A DNA stretch of 64,000 bases from an uncultured Bacillota bacterium (GCA_937973635.1 CALJJZ010000045.1:1-64000), one strand, 5' to 3'; positions 9,088 to 18,426 are shown, counted from the stretch's first letter. Notes: generated from the letters alone by a model not told the origin. Numbers and translations: made by a program.

Positions 9088-9669
9088 GTGCAGCCGTTGA
9101 AAACCGCTATAAAAACACGCAGGATGGTCTTTTTCTTCCTCTTCCTGCTGGCCCTTTATGTACTTGTTGTCTCCAGCCCTTTTTTTTCTCGCTTAATCTA
9201 TCCCCTTGTTTATAAAGAACTGATTGTAGAGCACGCCCGCCGGCACAATCTTGAGCCCCAGCTCGTTGCCGCTGTAATCAGAGTAGAAAGCAATTTCTAC
9301 AGTGAAGCGGAATCACCCAAGGGTGCCCGGGGGTTGATGCAAATAATGCCCCAGACGGGAGCCTGGGCTGCCGCACAGGCAGGCATAAACGATTTTACCC
9401 CCGATCAGCTCTTTGACCCATGGACAAATATTTACCTGGGCACCTGGTATCTGCATGACCTGAAGCGCAGCTTTAACGAAAACATTTACGCTGTGCTGGC
9501 TGCCTATAATGGGGGGCGAGGGCATGTCAAACGTTGGCTGGAGGAGGGGGTCTGGGATGGCAGCCGGGAAAATTTGGAAGACATTCCCTTTGCGGAAACG
9601 CGCTCCTTTGTCCTTAAGGTGGAAAGGGCGTACCGGCGCTACCTGGAGCTCTATAAAGACGAGTTTTAA
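9088..9669 (+). CDS. Membrane-anchored lytic transglycosylase (SLT domain)
   Basis: Cleaves peptidoglycan glycan strands non-hydrolytically. One N-terminal membrane anchor (about residues 13-31) leads to an extracytoplasmic SLT fold with the catalytic glutamate in RVESNF (Glu67), then GARGLMQIMPQT and AAYNGG, the standard SLT motifs. It resembles the short YjbJ-type enzymes found after coaE in other Clostridia. The start is ambiguous: GTG 9088 has no good ribosome binding site, and TTG 9097 or ATG 9124 are possible; all keep the anchor. It converges on the acetyltransferase gene with a gap of 14 bases. Confidence 0.88.
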   Translation: MQPLKTAIKTRRMVFFFLFLLALYVLVVSSPFFSRLIYPLVYKELIVEHARRHNLEPQLVAAVIRVESNFYSEAESPKGARGLMQIMPQTGAWAAAQAGINDFTPDQLFDPWTNIYLGTWYLHDLKRSFNENIYAVLAAYNGGRGHVKRWLEEGVWDGSRENLEDIPFAETRSFVLKVERAYRRYLELYKDEF

Positions 9670-9683
9670 GAAAGTATCCTGCT

Positions 9684-10160
9684 TTAAGCAGGGTGAAAAT
9701 TCTCTCGCGTTGTCCTGATGAGGGCAACTTCATCGCAGTTGGGGAACTTGGGGCAGTTAATGCATTCAGTCCAGACTTTTTGCGGCAGCTGCTCTTTTTC
9801 AATGCGTTTAAAACCGCATTTTTCAAAAAATACAGGCTGGTAGGTTAAGGTGAAGACCTTTGCGATTTCCATTTTCCGACACTCTACGATGAGATGTTCT
9901 ACCAGCCCCAGGCCAAGGCCTTTGTCAACTTTATCCGGACGGACAGCCAGAGAGCAGATTTCGGCAAGGTCATACCAGAGGATATGCAGCCCCCCTACGG
10001 CGATAATTTCTCCTTTTTCCTCAATAACTGTGTAATCCCGCAGCCGCTGGTAGAGGGTAGGAAGAGTGCGGGGCAACATTAGCCCCATCTCGGCATAGTG
10101 GTTAATCATGGAGGCCATTGCCTGGGTATCGCTCATTTTGGCTTTGCGATAGATATACAT
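9684..10160 (-). CDS. GNAT-family N-acetyltransferase, short ArgA-like type
   Basis: Single-domain GNAT enzyme of 158 residues using acetyl-CoA. MYIYRKAKMSD is a typical start of the fold, and the CoA-binding segment is represented by VRPDKVDKGLGLGLVEHLI. The overall pattern (KVFTLTYQPVFFEKCGFKRIEKEQLPQKVW) is that of the stand-alone N-acetylglutamate-synthase-like proteins of Clostridia, so a role in arginine synthesis is likely but not certain. The C-terminus has a cysteine cluster CINCPKFPNC. No arginine genes are nearby. The preceding ribosome binding site is weak. Confidence 0.75.
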   Translation of the reverse strand: MYIYRKAKMSDTQAMASMINHYAEMGLMLPRTLPTLYQRLRDYTVIEEKGEIIAVGGLHILWYDLAEICSLAVRPDKVDKGLGLGLVEHLIVECRKMEIAKVFTLTYQPVFFEKCGFKRIEKEQLPQKVWTECINCPKFPNCDEVALIRTTRENFHPA

Positions 10161-10374
10161 TTTCTTAACGCACCCCGGTCCAAATAATCATATTACGGGT
10201 ATTGTAACTTAAATCCGCTTTTTTGAACAGGGGATGTTTTGTTGGCGTGGCCGGGGCTTTGCGGCCAATGTTTTAGGCTATAGATGATGTTTTGCCGGCA
10301 GGAAGGGCGGTGTAGCCGTCCCCCTGGAACTTAATTAGGGTTGTTACGGTACACAGAAGCCCTAAGAAGGGTGC

Positions 10375-12015
10375 TTAACTGAACAGCAACCCCAGCAGCC
10401 CTACAAAAGAAGCGTAGAGCAGCAGGGGGAAAAGGTTTCTGCGGATAATGATGCCTTCTGCGCCCAGGATGCCTGTTACCGTACAGACGGCGATGACATT
10501 GTGCACGGCAATCATGTTGCCCGTGGCACCCCCCAGACCCTGGAGAGCCAACACCAGACTGGGGGAGATACCCAGGTTTTCCGCCATGCCGTACTGAAAA
10601 CCGCCAAAAAGGATATTGGAAACGGTATTGCTGCCGGAGACAAAAGCCCCCAGGGCCCCCAGGAAGGGAGCAAAAAAGGGCCAGATCCCGCCAACCAGTG
10701 CGGCGGCAGAGGCAGACATGCTCAGCAACATGCTTTCAAGGCCGGCATGATTGACGTCAGAATGGACCAGGATCCTCACCATACCCACAGCAAAGCCGAG
10801 GGCCAGGGCTGCCGGCAGCAGCTGCTGTCCTGTCTGGAGGGCTATTTTTTTTGTTTGCCGCAAACTAATGCGATGCAACAAAAGGGTAAGACCGGCAACC
10901 AGGGAAAAAGGGAGAATCCCCGGCAGATAAAGAGGTTCCACGCGGTAACTGATGCCCCTTTCCCCCATAATATTTTCCCAGCTGAGGCTAAAAGTAAGCA
11001 GAAACTCTTTAAAAGGGAGCGCCGGCAGACGTGTAAGAATCAGCAGTACAGCAATAATGATATATGGAGTCCAGGCTAAAAAAAGGGAAGGTCCCTTTTC
11101 CACTGCAGAGGCCGTTTGAGCTCTGGGCCCCCATGCAGCAGCCCACAGGTGCGGCGGGGGAAAATCCCAGAGGCGTTCGGGCAGAAAATAACGGCGGGAA
11201 ACCAGAAAAATGGTTACGACCAACCCTGCCAGCCCTCCGGTCACAGAAGGCAGCTCCGGGCCAAGCAACCTTGCCGCCAGAAAAGAGGGGACGGTAAAAG
11301 CCAGGCCGCTGAGCAGCGCCAGGGGCCAGATGGCCAGGCCTTCCCGCAGGGACCGGTTTCCGCCAAAAAACCATGTCATAAACATCACGGCAATGAGGGG
11401 GATCAAAGACCCGGCAAGGATGTTGAGGAAGGCAGCTTCAACCCCCACGCTTTGTAAAAATTTCGCTTTCTCCACGTTAAGGGGCAACAGCCCTTCAAGG
11501 GCTGTCCCAAAGCCCACGTTTATGGTCGTTCCAACTGCTCCAAAGGCAACGGGGGCGCTGTTACAGATAAGTGCCACCATGACGGAACACAAAGGAGGAA
11601 AGCCAAGCCCCACTAGAAGCGGGGCAATTAACGCTGCAGGTGTACCAAATCCGGCGGCACCTTCAATAAAAGCGCCAAAAAGCCAGGCGATAATTAATAC
11701 CTGAACGCGGCGGTCGGCGCTGATATGGTTGAATCCTTCATTGATTGCCACCAGTCCGCCGCCTGCCTTTAGCACATTAAGGACGAGAATGGCTCCGCCC
11801 ACGATGATCAGAATGTTCAAGGCCAATAATGCCCCTTCCAAAGAAGCAGCCAGGATACGCAGCGGCGCCATTTCCCAGAAAAAAAAGGCCACGCCCGCAG
11901 AGAGCAACCATGCCGCAGGCATGGCGCGCTGGGCGGGCCACAGCAGCACGGCCATAGCAACAACGGTAAACAATAAAGGAAGGGCCGCAAGGAGGGCCGG
12001 TCCATAAAGCAGCAT
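10375..12015 (-). CDS. L-lactate permease family transporter
   Basis: Integral membrane carrier of 546 residues with about 12-14 hydrophobic segments, matching the LldP/LctP family that moves lactate or glycolate with protons. Family motifs seen include [20 protein letters not shown] and [17 protein letters not shown], and near the C-terminus [21 protein letters not shown] 12015 is preceded on the minus strand by AAAGGAGGGG. It lies downstream of an acyl-CoA synthetase gene but a hairpin separates them, so co-transcription is uncertain. The substrate among short hydroxy acids cannot be told from sequence. Confidence 0.9.
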   Translation of the reverse strand: MLLYGPALLAALPLLFTVVAMAVLLWPAQRAMPAAWLLSAGVAFFFWEMAPLRILAASLEGALLALNILIIVGGAILVLNVLKAGGGLVAINEGFNHISADRRVQVLIIAWLFGAFIEGAAGFGTPAALIAPLLVGLGFPPLCSVMVALICNSAPVAFGAVGTTINVGFGTALEGLLPLNVEKAKFLQSVGVEAAFLNILAGSLIPLIAVMFMTWFFGGNRSLREGLAIWPLALLSGLAFTVPSFLAARLLGPELPSVTGGLAGLVVTIFLVSRRYFLPERLWDFPPPHLWAAAWGPRAQTASAVEKGPSLFLAWTPYIIIAVLLILTRLPALPFKEFLLTFSLSWENIMGERGISYRVEPLYLPGILPFSLVAGLTLLLHRISLRQTKKIALQTGQQLLPAALALGFAVGMVRILVHSDVNHAGLESMLLSMSASAAALVGGIWPFFAPFLGALGAFVSGSNTVSNILFGGFQYGMAENLGISPSLVLALQGLGGATGNMIAVHNVIAVCTVTGILGAEGIIIRRNLFPLLLYASFVGLLGLLFS

Positions 12016-12090
12016 TTTATATTATCCCCTCCTTTAAATATAACATGTTTCGCCAGTTATCTTTTGCAATGCAGTATTTTGTATGTGCCG

Positions 12091-12121
12091 CAACAAAAGA
12101 GCCGGCATATTTTCTGCCGGC
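12091..12121 (-). terminator. Terminator after the acyl-CoA synthetase gene
   Basis: On the minus strand GCCGGCA and TGCCGGC (12115-12121 with 12101-12107) form a 7-bp GC-rich stem around a 7-base loop, followed by TCTTTTGTTG. It sits between the synthetase stop and the lactate permease start. Confidence 0.65.
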
Positions 12122-12193
12122 CCCGGACAAACTAGGTTTAGCTCCAAGCACCTTGCGGGCCTGCCTGCAGACGGGCAACCCGCCTCTGTTTTT

Positions 12194-13774
12194 TTATCCC
12201 TCGTTGGCGATCTCCTCCTGAAGGATTCTTTTTTCCACTTTGCCTGTCGGCGTCAGGGGCAAGGATTTACGGAAAGAGAACTGTCGGGGAATTTTAAATT
12301 CAGCGAGGCTTTCCTCCATATAGGAGATTAGCTCCGAATGTTTAAATACCTTACCTTCTTTGGGTACGATAAAAGCACGGCCGATTACCCCATGTACCGC
12401 ATCGGGCACGCCCAGGACAGCGGCAGCCTGGATTTCGGGGTGTTCCATAAGCTTTTCTTCCACTTCGTGGGGGAAGACGGTAAAACCGCTGGTCATAAAA
12501 ATATCTTCTTTGCGTCCCTTTAAAATCAGATAGCCGGCCTTGTTAAAAACGCCCATGTCTTCAGTGTAAAACCAACCTTCCGCATCAATGGAGCGGTCTG
12601 TTTCTGCAGGGAGCTCATAGTATTCTTTGATGACGCAGTCTCCCTTAATGGCTATTTCGCCTATTTCCCCCTGGGGCAGTTCCTTTCTGTTTTCATCCAC
12701 GATTTTGATTGTAACTTTGCTGGAGGGCTTCCCCACGGTAGTTTTGATTGTTTCCAGAGAATCGTTGAGAGAGGTATAGGTGACCGGACCGGCCGTTTCG
12801 GCCATGCCGTAGCCTACCATAAATTTACCCATGCCGGCCCTTTTCATCCGTTCCAGAAGGCCGGGCAGTAAAGGTGCCCCTGCGAGCATGCAGAGGCGCA
12901 GGCTGGAAAGGTCGTATTTATGGATGTCGGTAACATTCAGCATCAGGGCGAAAGCGGTGGGAACCTGCCCCATAAAAGTTACTTTCTCCGTTTCAATAAG
13001 GCTCAGGGCTTCTACAGGGTTAAAATGATCCATGATTATCAGTGTGGCGCCGTTATGGATAGCGGCTACGGATAATTCTGCTGCGCCTATATGGCTCATG
13101 TGCAGGCTCAATAAAATTCTATCTGCACTTGAAAGCCCCCATTGCCCTTCTTCAATGGCGCTGGAAGAAATAATGTTTTTATGTGTAAGGGCTGCCCCTT
13201 TGGGTCTGGCGGTAGTCCCGGAGGTATAGATGACCAGGACTTTGTCGTCGGAACTTAAAGTGGCCTTCCGTTCCGCCATTGTTTTTTCTTCAACTCCGTT
13301 GTTTTGGGTCATAAGGTCGTTAAAAGGCAGGGCGTTACGGATCAGGAATTTATTTTTCCTTTCCGTGTCGTGGATAATAATATGGGGAATTACACCGGGA
13401 AAAAGATATTCGCGAATAATTTTCTGATAATCATTCTGGCGGAATTTATCGTACATAATTAAGGCTTTGGGAAGGGAACTATTTAAAATGGAGGCAATCT
13501 CCGGGCCTTTGTATATGGGATTAATACCCACGACAATAGCTCCTACCAGTGATGCGGCCATGTAAGTATAGAGGTACTCCGGGCTATTGGGCATGATCAC
13601 AGCGATGCAGTCTCCCTTTTTAATGCCTATTTTCAGCAATCCCCGTGCCAGGTTGCTGACAGCTTGCCAACATGCGGCATAGGTAATGCGTTGGTCTTTA
13701 TAAACCAGTGCTTCCTTATCCGGGAAAGCTGACGCTGCTTTTTCCAGGTAATCAGAGATTAGTGTTGCGTTCAA
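12194..13774 (-). CDS. AMP-forming acyl-CoA synthetase / ligase
   Basis: Activates a carboxylic acid to acyl-AMP and then acyl-CoA. The ANL-superfamily P-loop is VIYTSGTTARPKGAALTHKN, with alanine where glycine is usual; later motifs are VGYGMAETAGPVTY, GWFYTEDMGVFNKAGYLILKGRKED and the C-terminal lysine region PLTPTGKVEKRIL. I place the start at TTG 13774 (526 residues), because AAGGAGG lies 9 bases before it and the family normally begins near this point; the frame is open further upstream to 13843. The chain length of the substrate is unknown, but the context (permease for hydroxy acids) suggests organic acids. Confidence 0.88.
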   Translation of the reverse strand: MNATLISDYLEKAASAFPDKEALVYKDQRITYAACWQAVSNLARGLLKIGIKKGDCIAVIMPNSPEYLYTYMAASLVGAIVVGINPIYKGPEIASILNSSLPKALIMYDKFRQNDYQKIIREYLFPGVIPHIIIHDTERKNKFLIRNALPFNDLMTQNNGVEEKTMAERKATLSSDDKVLVIYTSGTTARPKGAALTHKNIISSSAIEEGQWGLSSADRILLSLHMSHIGAAELSVAAIHNGATLIIMDHFNPVEALSLIETEKVTFMGQVPTAFALMLNVTDIHKYDLSSLRLCMLAGAPLLPGLLERMKRAGMGKFMVGYGMAETAGPVTYTSLNDSLETIKTTVGKPSSKVTIKIVDENRKELPQGEIGEIAIKGDCVIKEYYELPAETDRSIDAEGWFYTEDMGVFNKAGYLILKGRKEDIFMTSGFTVFPHEVEEKLMEHPEIQAAAVLGVPDAVHGVIGRAFIVPKEGKVFKHSELISYMEESLAEFKIPRQFSFRKSLPLTPTGKVEKRILQEEIANEG

Positions 13775-13811
13775 TGGCGAATACCTCCTTGTAAAAAATA
13801 ATAACAAAAAC

Positions 13812-13840
13812 ATTTTAATATATTTGAAATAAATGATCAA
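13812..13840 (-). promoter_or_regulatory. Promoter for the acyl-CoA synthetase gene
   Basis: On the minus strand TTGATC (13840-13835) is followed after 17 bases by TAAAAT (13817-13812), about 38 bases before the TTG start. It shares an AT-rich divergent region with the promoter of the NusG-II gene. Confidence 0.55.
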
Positions 13841-13969
13841 CATATTTGTTATAATAAGTTTAAATTTTCATTATATTGAAAAAAATCTGCCGGGTCTCTT
13901 TTGCCATGGCTTAGCTTGTCTCTTGCTGTCCGGGTTTATAAAAGTTTAAAAGGGCAAGGGGGGTAGAAG

Positions 13970-13998
13970 TTGTCTTTCGTCCTGTTTGTGGCTATAAT
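13970..13998 (+). promoter_or_regulatory. Promoter for the NusG-II protein gene
   Basis: TTGTCT (13970-13975) and a perfect TATAAT (13993-13998) are 17 bases apart, 26 bases before the ATG at 14024. A second extended -10 (TGTTATAAT, 13847-13855) lies further upstream. Confidence 0.6.
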
Positions 13999-14023
13999 AC
14001 AGGTTGGGAAGGGTGGTCTTTAG

Positions 14024-14422
14024 ATGAAGTTGACTTTTTACGATAAATTGTTGGCCATGCTGATTGTTTTTTTCAGTATCGCTTTATTTGTTTTAAATAT
14101 AACAACTTCCGCCGGCCCGGCACGCCAGTATGTAAATGTATATGTAGATAACGCACTGGTGATGGAGTTCTCCATAGACGAAAGTACGGAAAAGGTGCTA
14201 ACTTTCCCCTTTGGCCCGGCTAAAGAGCATCTTGCCACGCTGGAAATTTCTGCAGGGAAGGTGCGAATGTTACCCATATCCAGAGAGCTCTGCCCCCGGG
14301 GGATCTGTGCCCATACGGGGTGGATTACCAGGGATTACCAGAGTATTGTCTGCATCCCTAACCGTATTGTTATCTCTTTTCGTGCCCAAAAAGATAACGA
14401 TATAGATGGCGTAACCTTCTAG
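14024..14422 (+). CDS. Membrane-anchored NusG domain II protein
   Basis: Protein of 132 residues with one N-terminal membrane segment (about 8-28) and an extracytoplasmic domain of the NusG_II type: the signature ELCPRGICAHTGWI followed by IVCIPNRIVISF is characteristic. The two cysteines in CPRGIC and the later one in IVCIP may be redox-active or bind a ligand. This domain occurs alone in many Clostridia, often close to FMN- or heptaprenyl-related genes, but its function is unknown. Here it is monocistronic, with its own promoter, upstream of the fatty acid cluster. Confidence 0.75.
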   Translation: MKLTFYDKLLAMLIVFFSIALFVLNITTSAGPARQYVNVYVDNALVMEFSIDESTEKVLTFPFGPAKEHLATLEISAGKVRMLPISRELCPRGICAHTGWITRDYQSIVCIPNRIVISFRAQKDNDIDGVTF

Positions 14423-14445
14423 CCATGCCTGCTTCTGGTAATTTC

Positions 14446-14475
14446 TTGACAAAAAAGTAATACCTCATATATAAT
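14446..14475 (+). promoter_or_regulatory. Strong promoter for the yceD-rpmF-fatty acid cluster
   Basis: TTGACA (14446-14451) and TATAAT (14470-14475), both consensus, are separated by 18 bases and lie 29 bases before the yceD ATG. This is the best promoter match in the window and fits a highly expressed ribosomal/lipid operon. Confidence 0.85.
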
Positions 14476-14504
14476 TAGGCTTGACTTTAAGAGGTGTGGG
14501 GATT

Positions 14505-15038
14505 ATGAAGATTTTTGTGCCTGAACTGGAAAAGAAAAAGGGTGAGTTTTTGCCCTTTTTATACCGGGTTTCCCTTGCTTCTCTGGGGGTTCACCTGCCC
14601 GGTTGCAGCCAGTCCCCCCTGACAGTGAGTTTACATGCTTCTTATTTGGGTGGACGTGTTCTGGTTAAGGGGCAGTGGCAGATTAACTTAATCGGCGAAT
14701 GTAGCCGCTGCTTGGAACAAACCCCTTATTCCCTGTCGGAACAGTTCACCGAAGAGTTTATCTCCGGAGGGAGCGGGGTCCAGGAAGCAGGATGGGGTCT
14801 TTATCGGGACGAGGAAGAGGTGCTGGTTTACAGAGGCGAGATTCTGGATCTAAAAGAGTACCTAAGACAATCTTTTCTTGTGGCCCAACCTTTAAAAATC
14901 CTCTGCCATGATGATTGCCGGGGGCTCTGCCCTGAATGCGGGGTTAATCGCAATCAGGGGGAGTGCCGTTGTCAGAATGAAGCCCTGGACCCCAGGTTGG
15001 GAGTGCTTGTAGCCCTTAAAAATAAGCTGAAAGAGTAA
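14505..15038 (+). CDS. YceD family protein (DUF177)
   Basis: Protein of 177 residues of the YceD/DUF177 family, linked in other bacteria to 23S rRNA accumulation; it nearly always precedes rpmF, as here. Visible are the central GECSRCLE segment and the C-terminal cysteine-rich part CHDDCRGLCPECGVNRN with a final ECRC, probably a zinc site. I use ATG 14505 with GAGGTG upstream; a TTG 24 bases earlier is less likely because it overlaps the promoter downstream region. Confidence 0.85.
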   Translation: MKIFVPELEKKKGEFLPFLYRVSLASLGVHLPGCSQSPLTVSLHASYLGGRVLVKGQWQINLIGECSRCLEQTPYSLSEQFTEEFISGGSGVQEAGWGLYRDEEEVLVYRGEILDLKEYLRQSFLVAQPLKILCHDDCRGLCPECGVNRNQGECRCQNEALDPRLGVLVALKNKLKE

Positions 15039-15146
15039 GTTTTAACAAAGAAGAAGTGAGCTCCCGTACCATTTTCAATGTAAGCAACGGTAGGGGAAAT
15101 AGTATCTTAGGAAGTGGTTACTGTCAGCTGTGAGGAGGTGTAACTT

Positions 15147-15317
15147 TTGGCCGTTCCCAAACGAAGAGTATCTAAGACGCGCAGAGACAAGCGGAGAACT
15201 CACTGGAAAATGTCTCTACCTGGTTTGTCCCGGTGCCCAAAGTGCCATGAGGTGAAAATGCCTCATCGTATTTGCCCTGCTTGTGGTTTTTACAAGGGCA
15301 AAGCAGTTGTTAAATAA
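15147..15317 (+). CDS. rpmF: 50S ribosomal protein L32
   Basis: A 56-residue basic protein beginning [17 protein letters not shown], the invariant L32 start, with a zinc ribbon CPKC (30-33) and CPAC (43-46). It is a component of the large ribosomal subunit; this is the C+ (zinc-binding) paralogue type. The start is TTG 15147 with GAGGAGGTG at 15132-15140. It sits between yceD and plsX, the usual place in bacteria. A 108-base leader separates it from yceD and has a partly paired repeat (CCCGTACC / GGTAGGGG). Confidence 0.96.
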   Translation: MAVPKRRVSKTRRDKRRTHWKMSLPGLSRCPKCHEVKMPHRICPACGFYKGKAVVK

Positions 15318-15403
15318 ATTTTTTTTGTTTACCTGGGTTAGCTGCAGTGGCGGATAACCCGGTATTTATTTTTAGTGTGCCAAGCGGAGAGGACGAAAGC
15401 GAT

Positions 15404-16432
15404 TTGCGTATAGCTGTAGATGCAATGGGGGGGGACTACGCCCCCGCAGAGGTGGTAATGGGAGTAATTTCTGCCGTAGAAATGTCGGATGAGCTGGAGA
15501 TTTTGCTTGTGGGACGGACGGAGCAGCTGCTCCAAGTTGATCACAGAATTGCGGAGCTTCCCCGTATAAAAATTATCCATGCAGACGAAGTTATTGGCAA
15601 TGAAGAAGAGCCGGGTATGACCATCCGTAGAAAGCGTAAGTCTTCCATGGTAACAGCTATGCAACTGGTACGGCAGGGCAAGGCCGATGCCGTGGTCAGC
15701 TGCGGCAGTACCGGCGCCTTGATGGCTGGAGGCTTATTATTCCTGGGAAGGATTAGCGGTATCAGGCGGCCGGCTCTGCTCACGGTAATGCCGGCCCTGC
15801 GGGGTGATCAGACCGTTATCCTGGATGTGGGGGCCAATATGGATGCGCGGCCGGAACAGATGTTGCAATATGCCCTCATGGGCTCCGTCTATGCCAGGGA
15901 AATATTGGGTAAAGCTGAGCCGCGCATAGCCCTGCTTAATGTTGGCGTGGAGGAAAACAAGGGAAATCAGCAGGTTAAAAACGCGTACCGCCTGTTCAAA
16001 TTAAAATTGCCCGGTTTTGTGGGAAACCTGGAGGCTGTGGATATATTTCGCAACAAAGCAGATGTACTGGTTTGTGATGGATTTGCCGGCAATGTTCTGT
16101 TAAAAGCCATGGAGGGGATTATCCGGGAAATCTTTTTTTATATGCATAGCCAGATTAAAGGGGAGAGGGAAAAGGGGGATGCTTCATCCTTTCTTTCTCC
16201 GATCATGCAAAAACTGCAAACCGATTTGGATGCAGCAGAATATGGTGGGGCTTTGCTTATCGGTGTCAACGGTGTTTGTGTCAAATGCCACGGCGCCTCC
16301 CGCCGCAAAGCAGTGACGCAGGCATTGCTCAGGCAGGCTTATCCCCTGGTACAACGGGGAATCAGCGAGAAGATCTTACTGGCGCTGTCCCTGGCGGGGG
16401 AAAGTTATGATGAGGAGGCAAATGATGAGTAA
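15404..16432 (+). CDS. plsX: Phosphate acyltransferase
   Basis: Makes acyl-phosphate from acyl-ACP, the acyl donor for glycerol-3-phosphate acylation by PlsY at the membrane. RIAVDAMGGDYAP at the N-terminus is diagnostic; SCGSTGALMAGG, LDVGANMDARPEQ and DGFAGNVLLKAMEG follow. I place the start at TTG 15404 (342 residues) because GGAGAGGA precedes it by 10 bases and it gives the family N-terminus; the frame is open to GTG 15347. It overlaps fabH by 8 bases. The regulator FapR, often upstream in Firmicutes, is absent. Confidence 0.94.
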   Translation: MRIAVDAMGGDYAPAEVVMGVISAVEMSDELEILLVGRTEQLLQVDHRIAELPRIKIIHADEVIGNEEEPGMTIRRKRKSSMVTAMQLVRQGKADAVVSCGSTGALMAGGLLFLGRISGIRRPALLTVMPALRGDQTVILDVGANMDARPEQMLQYALMGSVYAREILGKAEPRIALLNVGVEENKGNQQVKNAYRLFKLKLPGFVGNLEAVDIFRNKADVLVCDGFAGNVLLKAMEGIIREIFFYMHSQIKGEREKGDASSFLSPIMQKLQTDLDAAEYGGALLIGVNGVCVKCHGASRRKAVTQALLRQAYPLVQRGISEKILLALSLAGESYDEEANDE

Positions 16433-17414
16433 AAATATTCCTGCCGGGATATTGGCTACGGGGAAAGCCCTTCCCGTAGGGAAAATAACCAACTATGATC
16501 TCGAAAATATAGTAGATACCAGTAACGATTGGATTGTAGAAAGAACAGGTATCCGGGAAAGGCGGATCATGACCGGGGACGAATCGGCCTCCGGGCTTTC
16601 CACCAGGGCAGCTGTCATTGCCCTGGAACGGGCCGGGCTTACTTCTGCAGAAATTGACATGATTATTGTCGCCACGGTCACACCGGATCAAACTTTGCCT
16701 TCTGCTGCTTGCCTCGTCCAGGACAAACTGGGTGCCTTTAACGCCTCTGCCTTCGATTTGGTTGCCGGCTGCACAGGTTTCCTTTACGGCCTTGATGTGG
16801 CTGTTCGCTATATAAATAGCGGTGCGGCCCGCCATGTTCTCCTTGTGGGGGTCGATACCCTTTCTCCCATTGTGGACTGGCAGGATCGCAATACCTGCGT
16901 TTTGTTCGGCGACGGCGCCGGTGCCGTAGTCCTGGGCAGGGTTGAGGAAGGCCGCGGCGTCCTTGCCTCCAAGATGTATTCGGATGGCAGCAAGGCTAAT
17001 CTTTTATATATCCCGGCCGGCGGGTCCACCAGACCGGCCACACACAAAACAGTAGAAGGGCGGGGCCACTTTATTAAGATGAACGGGCCGGAGGTATTTA
17101 AGTTTGCCGTTACGGTGATGGTTGATTCCATCAATGAAGTGCTCGCCCTTGCCGGCCATAAGGCGACGGAGCTCGACCTGCTGGCGCCGCATCAGGCAAA
17201 CTTGCGTATTATTAATTTTGCCTGTAAGCGTTTAAAAATGAAACCTGAACAGGTATTGATTAACATCCACCGCTATGGAAATATGTCTTCTGCGGCGATA
17301 CCGGTAGTTCTGGATGAAGCCATAGAGGAGGGCAAGCTAAAAGCTGGTGACCTTATAGGTTTGGTTTCTTTTGGCGCTGGTTTAACCTGGGGAGCTGCTG
17401 TGGTCCGTTGGTAA
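16425..17414 (+). CDS. fabH: Beta-ketoacyl-ACP synthase III
   Basis: Starts fatty acid chains by condensing acetyl-CoA or a branched acyl-CoA with malonyl-ACP. Catalytic triad residues are visible: Cys116 in AGCTGFLYG, His in LLAPHQANLRI and Asn in HRYGNMSSAA. ATG 16425 is chosen because AGGAGG lies 6 bases upstream inside the end of plsX; ATG 16422 is the alternative. The final DLIGLVSFGAGLTWGA is the typical C-terminus. Length 329. Confidence 0.95.
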   Translation: MSKNIPAGILATGKALPVGKITNYDLENIVDTSNDWIVERTGIRERRIMTGDESASGLSTRAAVIALERAGLTSAEIDMIIVATVTPDQTLPSAACLVQDKLGAFNASAFDLVAGCTGFLYGLDVAVRYINSGAARHVLLVGVDTLSPIVDWQDRNTCVLFGDGAGAVVLGRVEEGRGVLASKMYSDGSKANLLYIPAGGSTRPATHKTVEGRGHFIKMNGPEVFKFAVTVMVDSINEVLALAGHKATELDLLAPHQANLRIINFACKRLKMKPEQVLINIHRYGNMSSAAIPVVLDEAIEEGKLKAGDLIGLVSFGAGLTWGAAVVRW

Positions 17415-17487
17415 GAAATTCGGGCCCATCGCCTGCAGCTGGTGCTTTAGTTATGTTCCTTAGTTTGTCCGAGGTTGGTGGGGAAAG

Positions 17488-18423
17488 ATGAGTAAAATCG
17501 TTTTTCTTTTTCCGGGGCAGGGCTCCCAGCACGCGGGTATGGGCCAGGCCTTTTATCGGCAATATGCCGTTGCCCGTGATATTTTTGCCGAGGCTGACGA
17601 GACGCTGGGCTTCAAACTAAGTGAGATAATCTTCCACGGCAAGGAAGAAGATCTGCGGCAGACGGAGATAGCTCAGCCGGCAATTTTAACTGTAAGTATG
17701 GCTGCCCTGGCTGTTTTGCGCGAGGCAGGCATTAAAGCGGAGGCAACGGCAGGCTTTAGCCTGGGCGAATACAGCGCCCTTGTTTGTGCCGGTGCGATCA
17801 GTTTTCGAGATGCTCTTATGGTGGTAAGGGAACGGGGAAAGTATATGCAAAACACAGTACCTGCGGGCAGGGGTGGTATGGCTGCCATCCTGGGCTTAAG
17901 CGCCGAAGAAGTAAAGGCCCTCTGTGGAGCCTGCCTTCCCCTGGGCCATGTGGAAGCGGCCAATTTTAATTGTCCCGGCCAGATTGTAATTTCGGGGCAC
18001 AGGGAAGCCCTGGAAGAGGTCTGCCGCCTTGCCAGGGAACGTAAGGCGCGGACGGTTATGCTCTCGGTAAGCGGCCCTTTCCACAGCCGTCTCCTGTATC
18101 CGTTACACGAAAAAATGTTGCTGCTTTTAAAAGATGTGCCGCTAAAAAGACCAGAGATAGCTTTTGTCAACAATGTACATGCTGCTTTTCTCCAGGATCC
18201 CGAAGCGATTAAAGCATCACTGGTGGAACAGGTCTATCGTCCGGTGCTCTGGGAGGATGCCATGCTGCTGTTATTGCGCCATGGTTACGATTTTTTCATT
18301 GAAGTCGGCCCCGGCCGTGTGCTGACAGGTTTAATGAAAAAGATTCACAAAGATGTTCAGGCTGTGCATGTCGAAGATCCGCTGACAATGGAACGGATGC
18401 TAAGGATGCTTGAGGAGGTATAG
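17488..18423 (+). CDS. fabD: Malonyl-CoA:ACP transacylase
   Basis: Transfers malonyl from CoA to ACP for elongation. FPGQGSQHAGMG is at the N-terminus; the nucleophile is Ser91 in GFSLGEYSALVCAG, with Phe90 in place of the more frequent His of the GHSxG motif; SVSGPFHSRLL holds the catalytic His. Length 311 is standard. ATG 17488 follows GTGGGGAAAG. It sits between fabH and fabG as in many Firmicutes. Confidence 0.95.
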   Translation: MSKIVFLFPGQGSQHAGMGQAFYRQYAVARDIFAEADETLGFKLSEIIFHGKEEDLRQTEIAQPAILTVSMAALAVLREAGIKAEATAGFSLGEYSALVCAGAISFRDALMVVRERGKYMQNTVPAGRGGMAAILGLSAEEVKALCGACLPLGHVEAANFNCPGQIVISGHREALEEVCRLARERKARTVMLSVSGPFHSRLLYPLHEKMLLLLKDVPLKRPEIAFVNNVHAAFLQDPEAIKASLVEQVYRPVLWEDAMLLLLRHGYDFFIEVGPGRVLTGLMKKIHKDVQAVHVEDPLTMERMLRMLEEV

Positions 18424-18426
18424 CCT

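Noticed and set aside
9677-9692. CCTGCTTTAAGCAGG palindrome between the transglycosylase and the GNAT gene
   Set aside because: Very short stem and overlaps the GNAT stop; no T-run, so it is not supported as a terminator.
10330-10375. Hairpin AGCACCCT ... AGGGCTTCT after the lactate permease gene
   Set aside because: Stem has mismatches and no T-run on the coding strand side, so I do not call it a terminator.
15039-15146. Possible rpmF leader with CCCGTACC / GGTAGGGG hairpin
   Set aside because: One mismatch in an 8-base stem and no known L32 leader of this form; kept only as a remark in the rpmF entry.
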